Shown: positions 24,727 through 33,319 of the stretch, piece by piece
Numbering within the stretch: position 1 is the stretch's first letter
How the letters are laid out: each line of letters opens with the position of its first letter
NCBI RefSeq assembly: GCF_030010215.1
Contig: NZ_JASCRR010000001.1
Span: forward strand, 372,001 to 436,000
Reading direction: 5' to 3'
DNA: 64,000 nt
DNA from: Tianweitania sp. UT-5YL-CI-8
GTDB taxonomy: Bacteria; Pseudomonadota; Alphaproteobacteria; Rhizobiales; Rhizobiaceae
Notes under the pieces: model-generated
Databases searched by the model: none
What the model saw: only the letters and a program-made list of their open reading frames with translations
Told to the model about the DNA's origin: nothing
Program-made: the position numbers and the translations under genes

Positions 24727-26322
24727 ATGAAGAAGCACGTTCTCGGCTTGTTGGTGACTGCCGCCTTATCGACAAGTGCCCTATCCGCATTGGCGGCAAC
24801 ACCCGCTGACCAACTCGTCGTTGGCATGAGCATGAACAATGTTCTGACGCTCGACCCAGCCGCCATGAGCGGACGCGAGAGCACCGGCATCGTCGTCAAC
24901 ATCTACGACACCCTCATTCAGCTCGATCCTATCGAGCGCACCAAGGTCAATCCGGGACTTGCCGAAAGCTGGAACGTAGCGGACGACGGCACCATCACCT
25001 TCAACCTCCGAGAGGGCGCGACGTTCAATTCCGGCAACCCGGTCACGGCGGAGGATGTCGTCTGGTCGATCAAGCGCAACATCGGCCTCGGCCTCGTCGG
25101 CGCCGGTGTCTGGTCGTCTTTCGGCTATACGAAGGACAATGTCGACCAGCATATCAAGGCCGACGGCAACACCATCACCGTTACCCTGCCGCAACCAAGC
25201 GACCCCAACCTCATCCTCTATATTTTTGGCAAGCCCGATGCCGCGTCCGTTCTCGACAAGAAGACCGTTCTGGAGAACGAGACCAACGGCGATATGGGCG
25301 CAGCCTGGCTGACGACCAATGCCGCAGGCTCCGGCCCGTTTACGCTGACCAACTGGGCGGCCAACGATATTCTCATGCTGCAGCGCGCTGAGAACTATTG
25401 GGGCGGGCCTGCCCCGATGAAGCGCATCATCTTCCGGCACATGCCGGAATCCCAGACCAAGCGCCTGATGCTCGAGCGCGGCGATCTGGACATTGCCCTT
25501 GCGCTGTCGGTACCCGACATCAACGCACTCAGCACCAACAAGGATGTCGTCGTCCAGGCAACGCCGAGTGCCGGCTTCTATTTCCTTGCCGTCAGCATGA
25601 AGGACGAGCGCTTCCAGAAGGAAGACGTGCGCCTCGCGCTGCGCAATCTGATCGACTATCAGGGCATCAACCAGACCATTATGCCGAACTATGGCATCAT
25701 GCATCTGCGCCCGGTGTCGCCGGGCGTTTTGGGCTCGCTGCCCAACCCCGACTACAAGCTCGACGCCGCCAAGGCCAAGGAATATCTCGCCAAGGCCGGT
25801 TATGCCGACGGCTTCCCGGTCAAGCTCCTGTCGCTGAACGAAGCGCCGTTCATCGATATCGCCACCTCGATTCAGGGCACGCTGGCCCAAGCGGGCATCA
25901 AGGCGGATATCGTCACCGGCACCGGCAATCAGGTCTACGGCCCGATGCGCGAACGGAAGTTCGAACTGATCGTGGGTCGTGGCGGCGGCGGTCAGGAACC
26001 GCACCCGCACTCCAATCTGCGCGCCCTCGTCATTAACCCGAACAATTCAGACGACGCGGGTCTGTCCGGCGTGATCGGCTGGCGCACCTCGTTCTTCAGC
26101 GAGGAACTGAATACCATGGCGCAGCAGGCCCTTGTCGAGCGCGACAAGGAAAAGCAGAAGAAGCTCTACGAGGACATCCAGTACAAATACGAAGAACTGG
26201 TCCCTGCCTTGCAGCCGATTTCCGCAGCCGTCGACACCGTTGTCTTCCGCTCCGATATCCAGAATTACCAGAACCATTATGGCTGGACCACGCGTCTGCA
26301 TGACGTGGACAAAGCCCGCTAA
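24727..26322 (+). CDS. Oligopeptide-type ABC transporter substrate-binding protein (family 5)
   Basis: A 531-residue exported protein: signal peptide of about 28 residues ending in SALAA, then the family 5 fold (VLTLDPAAMSGRESTGIVVNIYDTL, VNPGLAESWNVADDGTITFNLREGATF, GNPVTAEDVVWSIKR). Such proteins bind peptides but also oligosaccharides, opines or sugar acids. ATG 24727 follows AGGAGGA. It heads an operon with permeases, ATPases, a KdgF-like cupin and uronate-type enzymes, so the ligand is more likely a uronate-containing glycoside or sugar acid than a peptide. Confidence 0.9.
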   Translation: MKKHVLGLLVTAALSTSALSALAATPADQLVVGMSMNNVLTLDPAAMSGRESTGIVVNIYDTLIQLDPIERTKVNPGLAESWNVADDGTITFNLREGATFNSGNPVTAEDVVWSIKRNIGLGLVGAGVWSSFGYTKDNVDQHIKADGNTITVTLPQPSDPNLILYIFGKPDAASVLDKKTVLENETNGDMGAAWLTTNAAGSGPFTLTNWAANDILMLQRAENYWGGPAPMKRIIFRHMPESQTKRLMLERGDLDIALALSVPDINALSTNKDVVVQATPSAGFYFLAVSMKDERFQKEDVRLALRNLIDYQGINQTIMPNYGIMHLRPVSPGVLGSLPNPDYKLDAAKAKEYLAKAGYADGFPVKLLSLNEAPFIDIATSIQGTLAQAGIKADIVTGTGNQVYGPMRERKFELIVGRGGGGQEPHPHSNLRALVINPNNSDDAGLSGVIGWRTSFFSEELNTMAQQALVERDKEKQKKLYEDIQYKYEELVPALQPISAAVDTVVFRSDIQNYQNHYGWTTRLHDVDKAR

Positions 26323-26329
26323 CCATTTC

Positions 26330-26357
26330 GGCCGGGCAGGCTCGACCTTGCCCGGCC
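26330..26357 (+). promoter_or_regulatory. Strong intercistronic hairpin after the binding-protein gene
   Basis: GGCCGGGCA (26330-26338) and TGCCCGGCC (26349-26357) form a perfect 9-bp GC-rich stem with a 10-nt loop, 7 nt after the stop. There is no T-run after it. It probably stabilises the upstream message or partly terminates transcription, so that binding protein exceeds permease. Confidence 0.6.
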
Positions 26358-26416
26358 GTCATTTCTGCAAGCCCTGTCTGGCAGCGCCAAGCTGACCCAG
26401 GAGAGCCGACGCGGCC

Positions 26417-27478
26417 ATGCGCCGCGGTCTGGAAGCCATGATGATATCGAACGCTGGAATTCTCAGGACACGTTTTGGCACCGGCCTCTCCTTAGTGGCC
26501 TCCATTCTGGTCACGCTGTTCGGCCTGCTCGCTTTAACCTTCGTCATCGGGCGCGTCATGCCGGTCGATCCCGTGCTGGCCATCATCGGCGATGAAGCCA
26601 ACCAGGAAACCTATAACCGCGTCTACCAGCAACTCGGCCTCGACCAGCCGATCTACGTCCAATTCTTCCGCTATGTCTCTGACATGGTGCAAGGTAATTT
26701 CGGCGTCGCGATCCTCACCGGCAAGCCGGTCATCGATGACATCATCCGCGTTTTTCCGGCAACCGTCGAACTCGCCACGCTGGCTATCATCTTCGGCGCC
26801 GGCGTCGGCATCCCGCTCGGCGTCTACGCCGCGACCAAGCGCGACAGGCTGGCCGACCATATCATCCGATTCCTGACCCTGATCGGCTACTCGACGCCAG
26901 TGTTCTGGCTCGGCCTGATCGGCCTGATCCTGTTCTACGCCAAGCTCGGCTGGTCCGGCGGCACGGGACGCGTGGAAATCTACTACACCGGCATCGTCCA
27001 GCCGATCACAGGCTTCCTGTTGATCGACAGCGCGATCACCGGCGAGTGGGACGTATTCTGGAGTGCGGCGCGCAACATCTGGTTGCCGGCCGTCATCCTG
27101 GGCACCTCCTCCATGGCTTATATCAGCCGCATGACGCGCAGCTTCATGCTGGAACAGCTCAGCCAGGAATATGTCATCACCGCCCGGATCAAGGGCCTCT
27201 CGGCCCGCCAAGTCGTGTGGCGCCACGCCTTCCTCAACATCCGCGTCCAGCTCGTTACCATCGTGGCGCTTGCCTATGGCAGCCTTCTGGAAGGCGCTGT
27301 GCTGATCGAGACGGTGTTCTCCTGGCCCGGCTTCGGCGCCTATCTGACCAGCAACCTGATGATCGGCGACATGAACGCCGTCATGGCCTGCGTGCTTCTG
27401 GTCGGCATTCTCTTCATCGGCCTGAACCTTCTCTCAGACATCCTGTACCGGGTGTTCGACCCACGGACACGCTCATGA
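26417..27478 (+). CDS. ABC transporter permease (DppB-like)
   Basis: A 353-residue permease with an N-terminal helix, the Opp/Dpp N-terminal family segment (VDPVLAIIGDEANQETYNRVYQQLGLDQPIYVQ) and the C-terminal transport domain with conserved GYSTPVFWLGLIGL and an EAA-type loop (ARIKGLSARQVVWRHAFLNI). ATG 26417 is an outer limit; ATG 26438 or 26441, just after GGAAG, would fit a DppB start better. The C-terminus overlaps the next gene by ATGA. It forms the channel with the DppC-like partner. Confidence 0.9.
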   Translation: MRRGLEAMMISNAGILRTRFGTGLSLVASILVTLFGLLALTFVIGRVMPVDPVLAIIGDEANQETYNRVYQQLGLDQPIYVQFFRYVSDMVQGNFGVAILTGKPVIDDIIRVFPATVELATLAIIFGAGVGIPLGVYAATKRDRLADHIIRFLTLIGYSTPVFWLGLIGLILFYAKLGWSGGTGRVEIYYTGIVQPITGFLLIDSAITGEWDVFWSAARNIWLPAVILGTSSMAYISRMTRSFMLEQLSQEYVITARIKGLSARQVVWRHAFLNIRVQLVTIVALAYGSLLEGAVLIETVFSWPGFGAYLTSNLMIGDMNAVMACVLLVGILFIGLNLLSDILYRVFDPRTRS

Positions 27479-28395
27479 CCGTCGACACCAGACAGAACCT
27501 CACCCTGCGCCAATGGATGACCACGGAAGAGGTCACCAACGGCCGGCAGGCCTTCGTCCAGAAAGTCTATTGGGGCGCGGTCGGCTTCCTGCAGAACCCG
27601 CTCGCTCTGATCGGCCTCGCGGTCATCGTCGTCCTGCTGTTGGTCGCAGCCTTCGCGCCGCTGATTGCGACGCACGATCCACTGGCGCAGGATTTGGGCG
27701 CTGCGCTTCAGCCGCCCAGCGCGGCGCATTATTTCGGCACCGATGAGCTTGGCCGCGATATCTTCAGCCGCATCGTCTTCGGTTCGCGCATCACGCTCTA
27801 CATCGTGATGCTGGTCTCGGTCATCGTCGGCCCCATCGGCATGGCGGTCGGGATGACGGCGGGCTATTTCGGCGGCTGGACCGACAAGGTCCTGATGCGC
27901 GTCACCGACATCTTCCTGTCCTTCCCCAGCCTGGTCCTGGCGCTGGCGTTCGCAGCCGCACTCGGGCCTGGCCTTGAGAACGCGGTCATCGCCATAGCAC
28001 TCACCGCCTGGCCGCCGATTGCCCGCCTTGCGCGCGCTGAAACGATGACCATCCGCTCGTCGGACTTCATCGCCGCTGCCACTCTGCAAGGCGCCGGCTC
28101 GATCCGCATCCTGCGCCACTACATCTTCCCCCTCTGCCTGCCCTCGGTGATCGTCCGCATCACGCTCAACATGGCCGGCATCATCCTGACCGCGGCAGGT
28201 CTCGGCTTCCTCGGCCTTGGCGCACAGCCGCCTGCACCCGAATGGGGCGCCATGACGTCCGCCGGCCGCCGCTTCATGCTCGACAGCTGGTGGGTGGTCA
28301 CGATGCCAGGCTCCGCGATCCTCATCGTCAGCCTCGCCTTCAACCTGTTCGGCGACGGCCTGCGTGATTTCCTCGACCCCCGGCATGGGAGATAA
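27475..28395 (+). CDS. ABC transporter permease (DppC-like)
   Basis: A 306-residue permease with the OppC N-terminal region (FLQNPLALIGLAVIVVLLLV, HDPLAQDLGAALQPPS) followed by HYFGTDELGRDIFSRIVFGSR, a DppC hallmark, and the EAA loop AAATLQGAGSIRILRHYIFP. ATG 27475 overlaps the DppB-like stop. It is the second channel subunit of the sugar-acid importer. Confidence 0.92.
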   Translation: MTVDTRQNLTLRQWMTTEEVTNGRQAFVQKVYWGAVGFLQNPLALIGLAVIVVLLLVAAFAPLIATHDPLAQDLGAALQPPSAAHYFGTDELGRDIFSRIVFGSRITLYIVMLVSVIVGPIGMAVGMTAGYFGGWTDKVLMRVTDIFLSFPSLVLALAFAAALGPGLENAVIAIALTAWPPIARLARAETMTIRSSDFIAAATLQGAGSIRILRHYIFPLCLPSVIVRITLNMAGIILTAAGLGFLGLGAQPPAPEWGAMTSAGRRFMLDSWWVVTMPGSAILIVSLAFNLFGDGLRDFLDPRHGR

Positions 28396-28398
28396 GCC

Positions 28399-29253
28399 AT
28401 GACCGACCCAATCCTGTCCGTCAGAAACCTCAACGTCACCTATCTGTCCTCTCGGGCGACGCTGAACGCCGTGCGCAATGTCAGCTTCGACATCGGCCGC
28501 GAAAAGGTCGCCATCGTCGGCGAATCAGGTTCCGGCAAATCGACGGTCGGACGCGCCGTCGTCCGGCTGCTGACGCCCTCGGCGAAGATCACCGCCGACA
28601 GGATGGACTTCGAAGGCAAGAACCTTTTGTCGCTGTCCGAGCGCAAGATGCAGGACGTGCGCGGCCGCCGGATATCGATGATCCTGCAAGACCCCAAATA
28701 TTCGCTCAATCCTGTCGTTACCGTCGGCGAGCAGGTCACCGAAGCCTATCGCGTCCACAACAAGGTTCCCCACAAGGAAGCCAAGGAACGTGCGCTCGCG
28801 CAACTCGCATCCGTGCAGATCCGCGACCCGGCCCACGTCTACGACCTTTATCCGCACGAAGTGTCGGGCGGCATGGGACAGCGCATCATGATCGCCATGA
28901 TGCTGATCCCCGAACCCTCGCTGATCATCGCCGACGAGCCGACCTCTGCGCTGGACGTCACCGTCAAACTGCAGGTGCTGGCGATCCTGGACGATCTGGT
29001 GCGCGACCGCGGCATCGGCCTGATGTTCATCAGCCACGACCTCAACCTTGTCCAGAGCTTCTGCGACCGCGTCCTGATCATGTATGCCGGCCAGGTCGTG
29101 GAGGAATTGCGCGGCGATGAACTCGGCGACGCCAAACACGATTACACCAAGGGCCTTCTGGCCTCCCTGCCGCGCATCGGCGACCGGCGTGGGCGCCTTT
29201 CGGTTCTGGACCGCAAGGACAGCTGGAGCATGCCGGTGGAGAAGCGCCCATGA
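28399..29253 (+). CDS. ABC transporter ATP-binding protein (DppD-like, short)
   Basis: A 284-residue ATPase with Walker A GESGSGKST (about 39-47), signature VSGGMGQRIMIAMML and Walker B LIIADEPTSALD. It ends soon after the H-loop region and lacks the C-terminal oligopeptide domain with the four-cysteine cluster seen in the DppD-like protein at 60966. The stop overlaps the start of its partner ATPase by ATGA. It energises the 24.7-30 kb importer. Confidence 0.92.
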   Translation: MTDPILSVRNLNVTYLSSRATLNAVRNVSFDIGREKVAIVGESGSGKSTVGRAVVRLLTPSAKITADRMDFEGKNLLSLSERKMQDVRGRRISMILQDPKYSLNPVVTVGEQVTEAYRVHNKVPHKEAKERALAQLASVQIRDPAHVYDLYPHEVSGGMGQRIMIAMMLIPEPSLIIADEPTSALDVTVKLQVLAILDDLVRDRGIGLMFISHDLNLVQSFCDRVLIMYAGQVVEELRGDELGDAKHDYTKGLLASLPRIGDRRGRLSVLDRKDSWSMPVEKRP

Positions 29254-30032
29254 GCATGATCGACGTCAGGAAGCTGTCGCTCGACCTCGGCGAAGGCGTG
29301 CGCCGGCGCCAGATCCTCAACGACATCTCGCTGTCGGTCGAGGCCGGCGACAGCTTCGGATTGGTCGGGGAATCCGGCTCGGGCAAATCCACCGTGTTGC
29401 GCTGCATCGCCGGACTCTACAGGCACTGGACAGGCGAAATTTCCATCGACGGCCAGACTTTCGCCTCCGCCGACCGCATGGGCTGGTGCCGCAAGGTGCA
29501 GATGGTGTTTCAGGACCCCTACGGCTCGCTACACCCCAAGCACAAGATCGACACCATCCTTTCGGAGCCGTTGCGCATCCACGGCTTCAAGGATATCGAC
29601 CGGCGCGTCAGCCAAATCCTGACGCAGGTGGGGTTGGGTCCACGCTTCCGCTATCGCTTTCCGCACCAGTTGTCGGGCGGGCAGCGCCAGCGCGTCGCCA
29701 TCGCCCGCGCACTGATCCTGGAGCCGAAGATACTGCTTCTGGACGAGCCGACCTCCGCACTCGACGTGTCGATCCAGGCCGAGATCCTCAACCTGTTTTC
29801 CGACCTGCGCGAACAGCTCGACCTCACCTATCTGCTGGTCAGCCACGATCTGGCGGTTATCGACCACATGTGCTCGAATCTTGCCGTAATGCGTTCGGGC
29901 TCCGTGGTCGAAAGCCTGTCGCGCGAACAGATGGTCCATGGCGGGGCCACGGAGCGCTACACCAACACGCTTCTGCGGGCGAGCGAGAAATACGACCGCG
30001 AGCTGGTCGATGAACTCGCAGCCGCCAGCTAG
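29250..30032 (+). CDS. ABC transporter ATP-binding protein (DppF-like, short)
   Basis: A 260-residue ATPase: Walker A GESGSGKST, Q-loop MVFQDPYGSL with DppF-like context, signature LSGGQRQRVAIARAL and Walker B LLLDEPTSALD (ILLLDEPTSALD in sequence). Like its partner it lacks the C-terminal cysteine-bearing oligopeptide domain. The start is ATG 29250 in ATGA overlap. It forms the heterodimeric ATPase of the importer with the preceding protein. Confidence 0.92.
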   Translation: MSMIDVRKLSLDLGEGVRRRQILNDISLSVEAGDSFGLVGESGSGKSTVLRCIAGLYRHWTGEISIDGQTFASADRMGWCRKVQMVFQDPYGSLHPKHKIDTILSEPLRIHGFKDIDRRVSQILTQVGLGPRFRYRFPHQLSGGQRQRVAIARALILEPKILLLDEPTSALDVSIQAEILNLFSDLREQLDLTYLLVSHDLAVIDHMCSNLAVMRSGSVVESLSREQMVHGGATERYTNTLLRASEKYDRELVDELAAAS

Positions 30033-30048
30033 ACAAGAAGGAACTGCG

Positions 30049-30393
30049 ATGCCCACCTCCGGCAACTTTCTCGAAGCCTCCGAAATTCCCTGGGAAAATA
30101 TCGGCGAAGGCCGCCGCCGCCAGATCCTCTGCTACCAGGACGATCTGATGCTGATCCACTTCGAATTCGAAACCGGAGCGGTCGGCGAGCCCCACACCCA
30201 TCCCCACTCGCAATGCGCCTATATCAAGAGCGGCGTGTTCGACGTCACCATCAAGGGCGTCACCCGCCGGCTTGGCGCAGGCTCTAGCTATGTCGTCGAC
30301 GGCGGCGTGCTGCATGGCGCGGTGTGCATTGAGGCCGGCACCATGATCGACGCGTTCACGCCGCATCGGGACGATTATCTCGGCGAAACGTAG
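30049..30393 (+). CDS. KdgF-like cupin protein
   Basis: A 114-residue single-domain cupin. The metal-site pattern EPHTHPHSQCAYIKSG (His at about 46, 48, 50) and a later His in VLHGAV match KdgF-type cupins, as does the opening SEIPWENIGEGRRRQILCYQDDLM. KdgF converts 4,5-unsaturated monouronates to linear ketouronates during pectin or alginate breakdown. The start ATG 30049 follows AAGGA. It sits between the importer ATPases and the GntR regulator, which points to uronate or uronate-glycoside use. An orphan cupin role cannot be excluded. Confidence 0.75.
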   Translation: MPTSGNFLEASEIPWENIGEGRRRQILCYQDDLMLIHFEFETGAVGEPHTHPHSQCAYIKSGVFDVTIKGVTRRLGAGSSYVVDGGVLHGAVCIEAGTMIDAFTPHRDDYLGET

Positions 30394-30415
30394 CCGAACG
30401 AGGCCGGAGGAGTGG

Positions 30416-31126
30416 ATGTCGATAGAGTTCAAACGCGGGTCCTTGTCGGAACAGATCGTCAGCGAGATGACGAAACGCATCCACTCGGGCCTGTATGAGC
30501 GCGGCGCGAAGCTTCCCACCGAACAGGTTTTGATCGAGGAATTCGGCGTCAGCCGCACCGTCGTGCGCGAGGCCATCGCCAATCTCAAGGCAGGCGGCAT
30601 GGTCACGACCCGGCAGGGTGTCGGCGTGTTCGTGCAGCACCAAACCCCGCTCCGACCGTTCTGGATCGAGGAAGCCAGGCTTGGCATGGTCAACGAGGTG
30701 GTCAGCGTGCTCGAACTGCGTATCGCGCTGGAAGTCGAAACCGCAGCGATTGCCGCGGAACGCCACCTGCCGGAGCATCTACAGCGCATGCGCGCCTCCC
30801 TGGCAACCATGTCGGCGGCGATCGAAGCCGGCGAAGACTCTATCCAGGCCGATCTGAGCTTTCACCGCACCATTGCTCAAGCGACACTCAATCCGCATTT
30901 CCTGGGGCTGTTCAACTATCTTGGCGAATTGCTCATTCCCCGCGCCAATCTGAAGACATTCGCACTGACCGGCAGCAGCCGGCAGGACTATCTGGATCGC
31001 ATCAACCGCGAACATGCCAAGGTTTTTTCCGCCATCGAGCAAAATGATCCCGATGGCGCGCGTGCCGCGATGCGCTTGCATCTCAGCGGCAGCAAGGATC
31101 GGCTGAAAACCCATACTGCAAACTGA
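30416..31126 (+). CDS. GntR-family regulator, FadR/FCD subgroup
   Basis: A 236-residue regulator. An N-terminal winged helix (LPTEQVLIEEFGVSRTVVREAIANLKAGGMV) is followed by an all-helical FCD effector domain with metal-ligand-type residues in QADLSFHRTIAQAT. FCD regulators of this type usually respond to sugar acids or other carboxylates and repress neighbouring catabolic genes. ATG 30416 has GGAGGAG 3 nt upstream. It is the likely ligand-responsive repressor for the motif found near 24680 and 34420. Confidence 0.9.
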   Translation: MSIEFKRGSLSEQIVSEMTKRIHSGLYERGAKLPTEQVLIEEFGVSRTVVREAIANLKAGGMVTTRQGVGVFVQHQTPLRPFWIEEARLGMVNEVVSVLELRIALEVETAAIAAERHLPEHLQRMRASLATMSAAIEAGEDSIQADLSFHRTIAQATLNPHFLGLFNYLGELLIPRANLKTFALTGSSRQDYLDRINREHAKVFSAIEQNDPDGARAAMRLHLSGSKDRLKTHTAN

Positions 31127-31143
31127 AGACGGAATCTGGTATC

Positions 31144-32304
31144 ATGGCCACCATCACCCGCATCGAAATCCAGAATTTCCGCTATGATCTGGAGGGCCTT
31201 GCCGTCGACAGTGCGTCGAACACGGTCTATATGCCCAACAGCAAGGTAACGCGGAAGGGCCTCGTCGTGCTGGTTCAGGACAGCGACGGCAATCGCGGCG
31301 AATTCATCAATCTCGACAGCGATGCCGCAATGACGGCGCAGACGGTTGCGATTGCGCCCGGCCTGATCGGCCGCGACGTCGATGCGCGCGAACAGATTTA
31401 TGACGACGTCAAGCGCATCCACCGCAAGCAGGGCGCCTTCGGCCATTCCAACATCGACATTGCGTTGTGGGATCTGGCCGGCAAGCGGGCAAACCTGCCC
31501 ATCCACAAGCTGCTGGGTGGTTATCGCACCACCCTGCCCTCCTATGTCAGCACCTTCCATGGCGACCGCAATGGCGGCCTGTCGAGCAAGGAAGCCTTTG
31601 CCGACTACGCGCTGGAAAACCTCGAACTCGGCTTCAAGGCGTTCAAGATTCACGGCTGGAGTGCCGGCGATCGGCGCGAGGAAGCGCAGAACGTGCTCCA
31701 CGTCGCCGACAAAGTCGCTGGGCGCATGGATTTGATGCTCGATCCTGCCTGTGAGTTGCGCACCTTCGGGGACGCGCTTTATGTGGGCCGGGCCTGCGAC
31801 GAGGCCAACTTCTTCTGGTACGAGGATCCGTTCCGCGACGGCGGCTTTTCCCGTCACGCCCACCGCAAGCTGCGCCAGATGATCCGGACGCCCATCCTGA
31901 TGGGCGAACACATTCGCGGGCTGGAGGCCAAGGCCGACACCATCACAGCCGAGGCGACAGACTATGTCCGGGTCAACCCGACACTCGACATGGGTATTAC
32001 GGGTGCAATCAAAATCGCCCATCTCGCCGAAGCGCACGGTCTGGATGTCGAGTTCCACGGCTGCGGTCCTTCGCAACGCCAGGTTATGGCGGCGGTGCGC
32101 AACGCCAACTACTACGAACTGACGCTGTGCGCGCCGAAGATCGGCAATCCCAAGCCGCCGATCTACGCCTGCGGCTATTCCGAGAGCCCATCAGATGTCG
32201 ACACGGACGGCAATGTTCCCGTGCCGCAGCTACCGGGTATCGGCGTCACCTACGATTGGCAGTTCATCGACGCCAACCGGCTCGATTCCGTCGTCTTCCA
32301 GTGA
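31144..32304 (+). CDS. Enolase-superfamily enzyme (mandelate racemase/sugar-acid dehydratase type) 1
   Basis: A 386-residue barrel enzyme. Candidate metal ligands are Asp in MLDPA, Glu in WYEDPF and Glu in LMGEHI; the catalytic Lys-x-His is in AFKIHGW; a general base His lies in VEFHGCG. The pattern fits acid-sugar dehydratases of the mandelate racemase subgroup. It follows the GntR gene by 17 nt. With the uronate-dehydrogenase-like gene and two more such enzymes it suggests stepwise processing of aldonic/aldaric acids. Specific substrate unknown. Confidence 0.85.
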   Translation: MATITRIEIQNFRYDLEGLAVDSASNTVYMPNSKVTRKGLVVLVQDSDGNRGEFINLDSDAAMTAQTVAIAPGLIGRDVDAREQIYDDVKRIHRKQGAFGHSNIDIALWDLAGKRANLPIHKLLGGYRTTLPSYVSTFHGDRNGGLSSKEAFADYALENLELGFKAFKIHGWSAGDRREEAQNVLHVADKVAGRMDLMLDPACELRTFGDALYVGRACDEANFFWYEDPFRDGGFSRHAHRKLRQMIRTPILMGEHIRGLEAKADTITAEATDYVRVNPTLDMGITGAIKIAHLAEAHGLDVEFHGCGPSQRQVMAAVRNANYYELTLCAPKIGNPKPPIYACGYSESPSDVDTDGNVPVPQLPGIGVTYDWQFIDANRLDSVVFQ

Positions 32305-32318
32305 GCGCCGATCCAGCC

Positions 32319-33170
32319 TCAGAGCGCATGGTCGCGCGACACCGACCAGACGAATTTCGGCTCGTAGCCGAAGGCCTTCCTCGCCTTGGCGCTGCTGAAG
32401 GGCGAGGAGTCGCCTTCCAGGCCGGACCGAATCTCGGTTCCCGCGGAATGCAGCGCCAGCAGCTCAGCCGACGGCTTTTCCAGGATATTGCAGCTGCCCG
32501 AGAGATTGTAGATACCGGACGCGACGGATTCCGCCTCCAGCGCCAACCGGCAACCGGTCGCAATGTCCCGCGCATCGGTGCGGGTCCACAACAGGAACCG
32601 GTCCGGCGCGGGGTCCACCTTGGAGCGCGCGATCTCGGCGGCGATATCTTGCGGCGCGCGAACGCCCATGATGCGAAAGGTCAGGACGTTCAGCCCATGC
32701 CGGTCTGTGAAATATCGCGCGGCCTCTTCGCCCGCGATCTTGGAAAGCGCGTAGGAATTCAGCGGGGTCAGCGGATGCTCCTCGTCGACCGGCGCATAGA
32801 GCGGCGGCTTTTCGGCAAAGCCATAGACCTGGGCGCTGGAAGCCACGATGACGCGGTTCAGTCGGAGGTCATGGGCGGCCTGCAGCACATTGAACGTCGC
32901 CCGCGCGTTGTCACCATAGGTTTTCGTGTCGGCGACAATGCCAGGATCGCTCCACGCCGCCATATGCACGATAGCGTCGGCTTTGGCGTAGGACAGCGCG
33001 CCGGCGATATCCTCGAACTTGCTGACATCGCCCGTCATGAAACGGACACCGGCAAGCCGCGTCGGCGCGGGGGAAAAATCGATGCTCGTGACCTCATGCC
33101 CATGCGCTGCGAGATCGGCGACGATGAACTTGCCAACGCGCCCGCTACCGCCCGTGACCACTATACGCAT
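32319..33170 (-). CDS. NAD-dependent epimerase/dehydratase family, uronate-dehydrogenase-like
   Basis: A 283-residue extended-type short-chain dehydrogenase. The N-terminal TGGSGRVGK nucleotide motif, HMAAW, and the catalytic Tyr and Lys in SYALSKIAGE are visible. Family members of this size next to sugar-acid genes include uronate dehydrogenase, which oxidises galacturonate or glucuronate to the aldarolactone. An epimerase role is possible. The gene runs opposite to its neighbours; the start at 33170 follows GGGAGAACGTC. It shares the 33171-33319 intergenic region with the second enolase-superfamily gene. Confidence 0.78.
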   Translation of the reverse strand: MRIVVTGGSGRVGKFIVADLAAHGHEVTSIDFSPAPTRLAGVRFMTGDVSKFEDIAGALSYAKADAIVHMAAWSDPGIVADTKTYGDNARATFNVLQAAHDLRLNRVIVASSAQVYGFAEKPPLYAPVDEEHPLTPLNSYALSKIAGEEAARYFTDRHGLNVLTFRIMGVRAPQDIAAEIARSKVDPAPDRFLLWTRTDARDIATGCRLALEAESVASGIYNLSGSCNILEKPSAELLALHSAGTEIRSGLEGDSSPFSSAKARKAFGYEPKFVWSVSRDHAL

Positions 33171-33319
33171 GACGTTCTCCCGCAGAAATTAGTCAGACTT
33201 CTGGATAGTCATATTATCTTTTTCGTGCAAGCCGCTGGATTGCGTCATTTGTCTGTGAGAAACAAGGCGCTGAACCGCAGGCGAGAGCAACAAAATCATC
33301 CGGCTCAAAGGACATGTCG

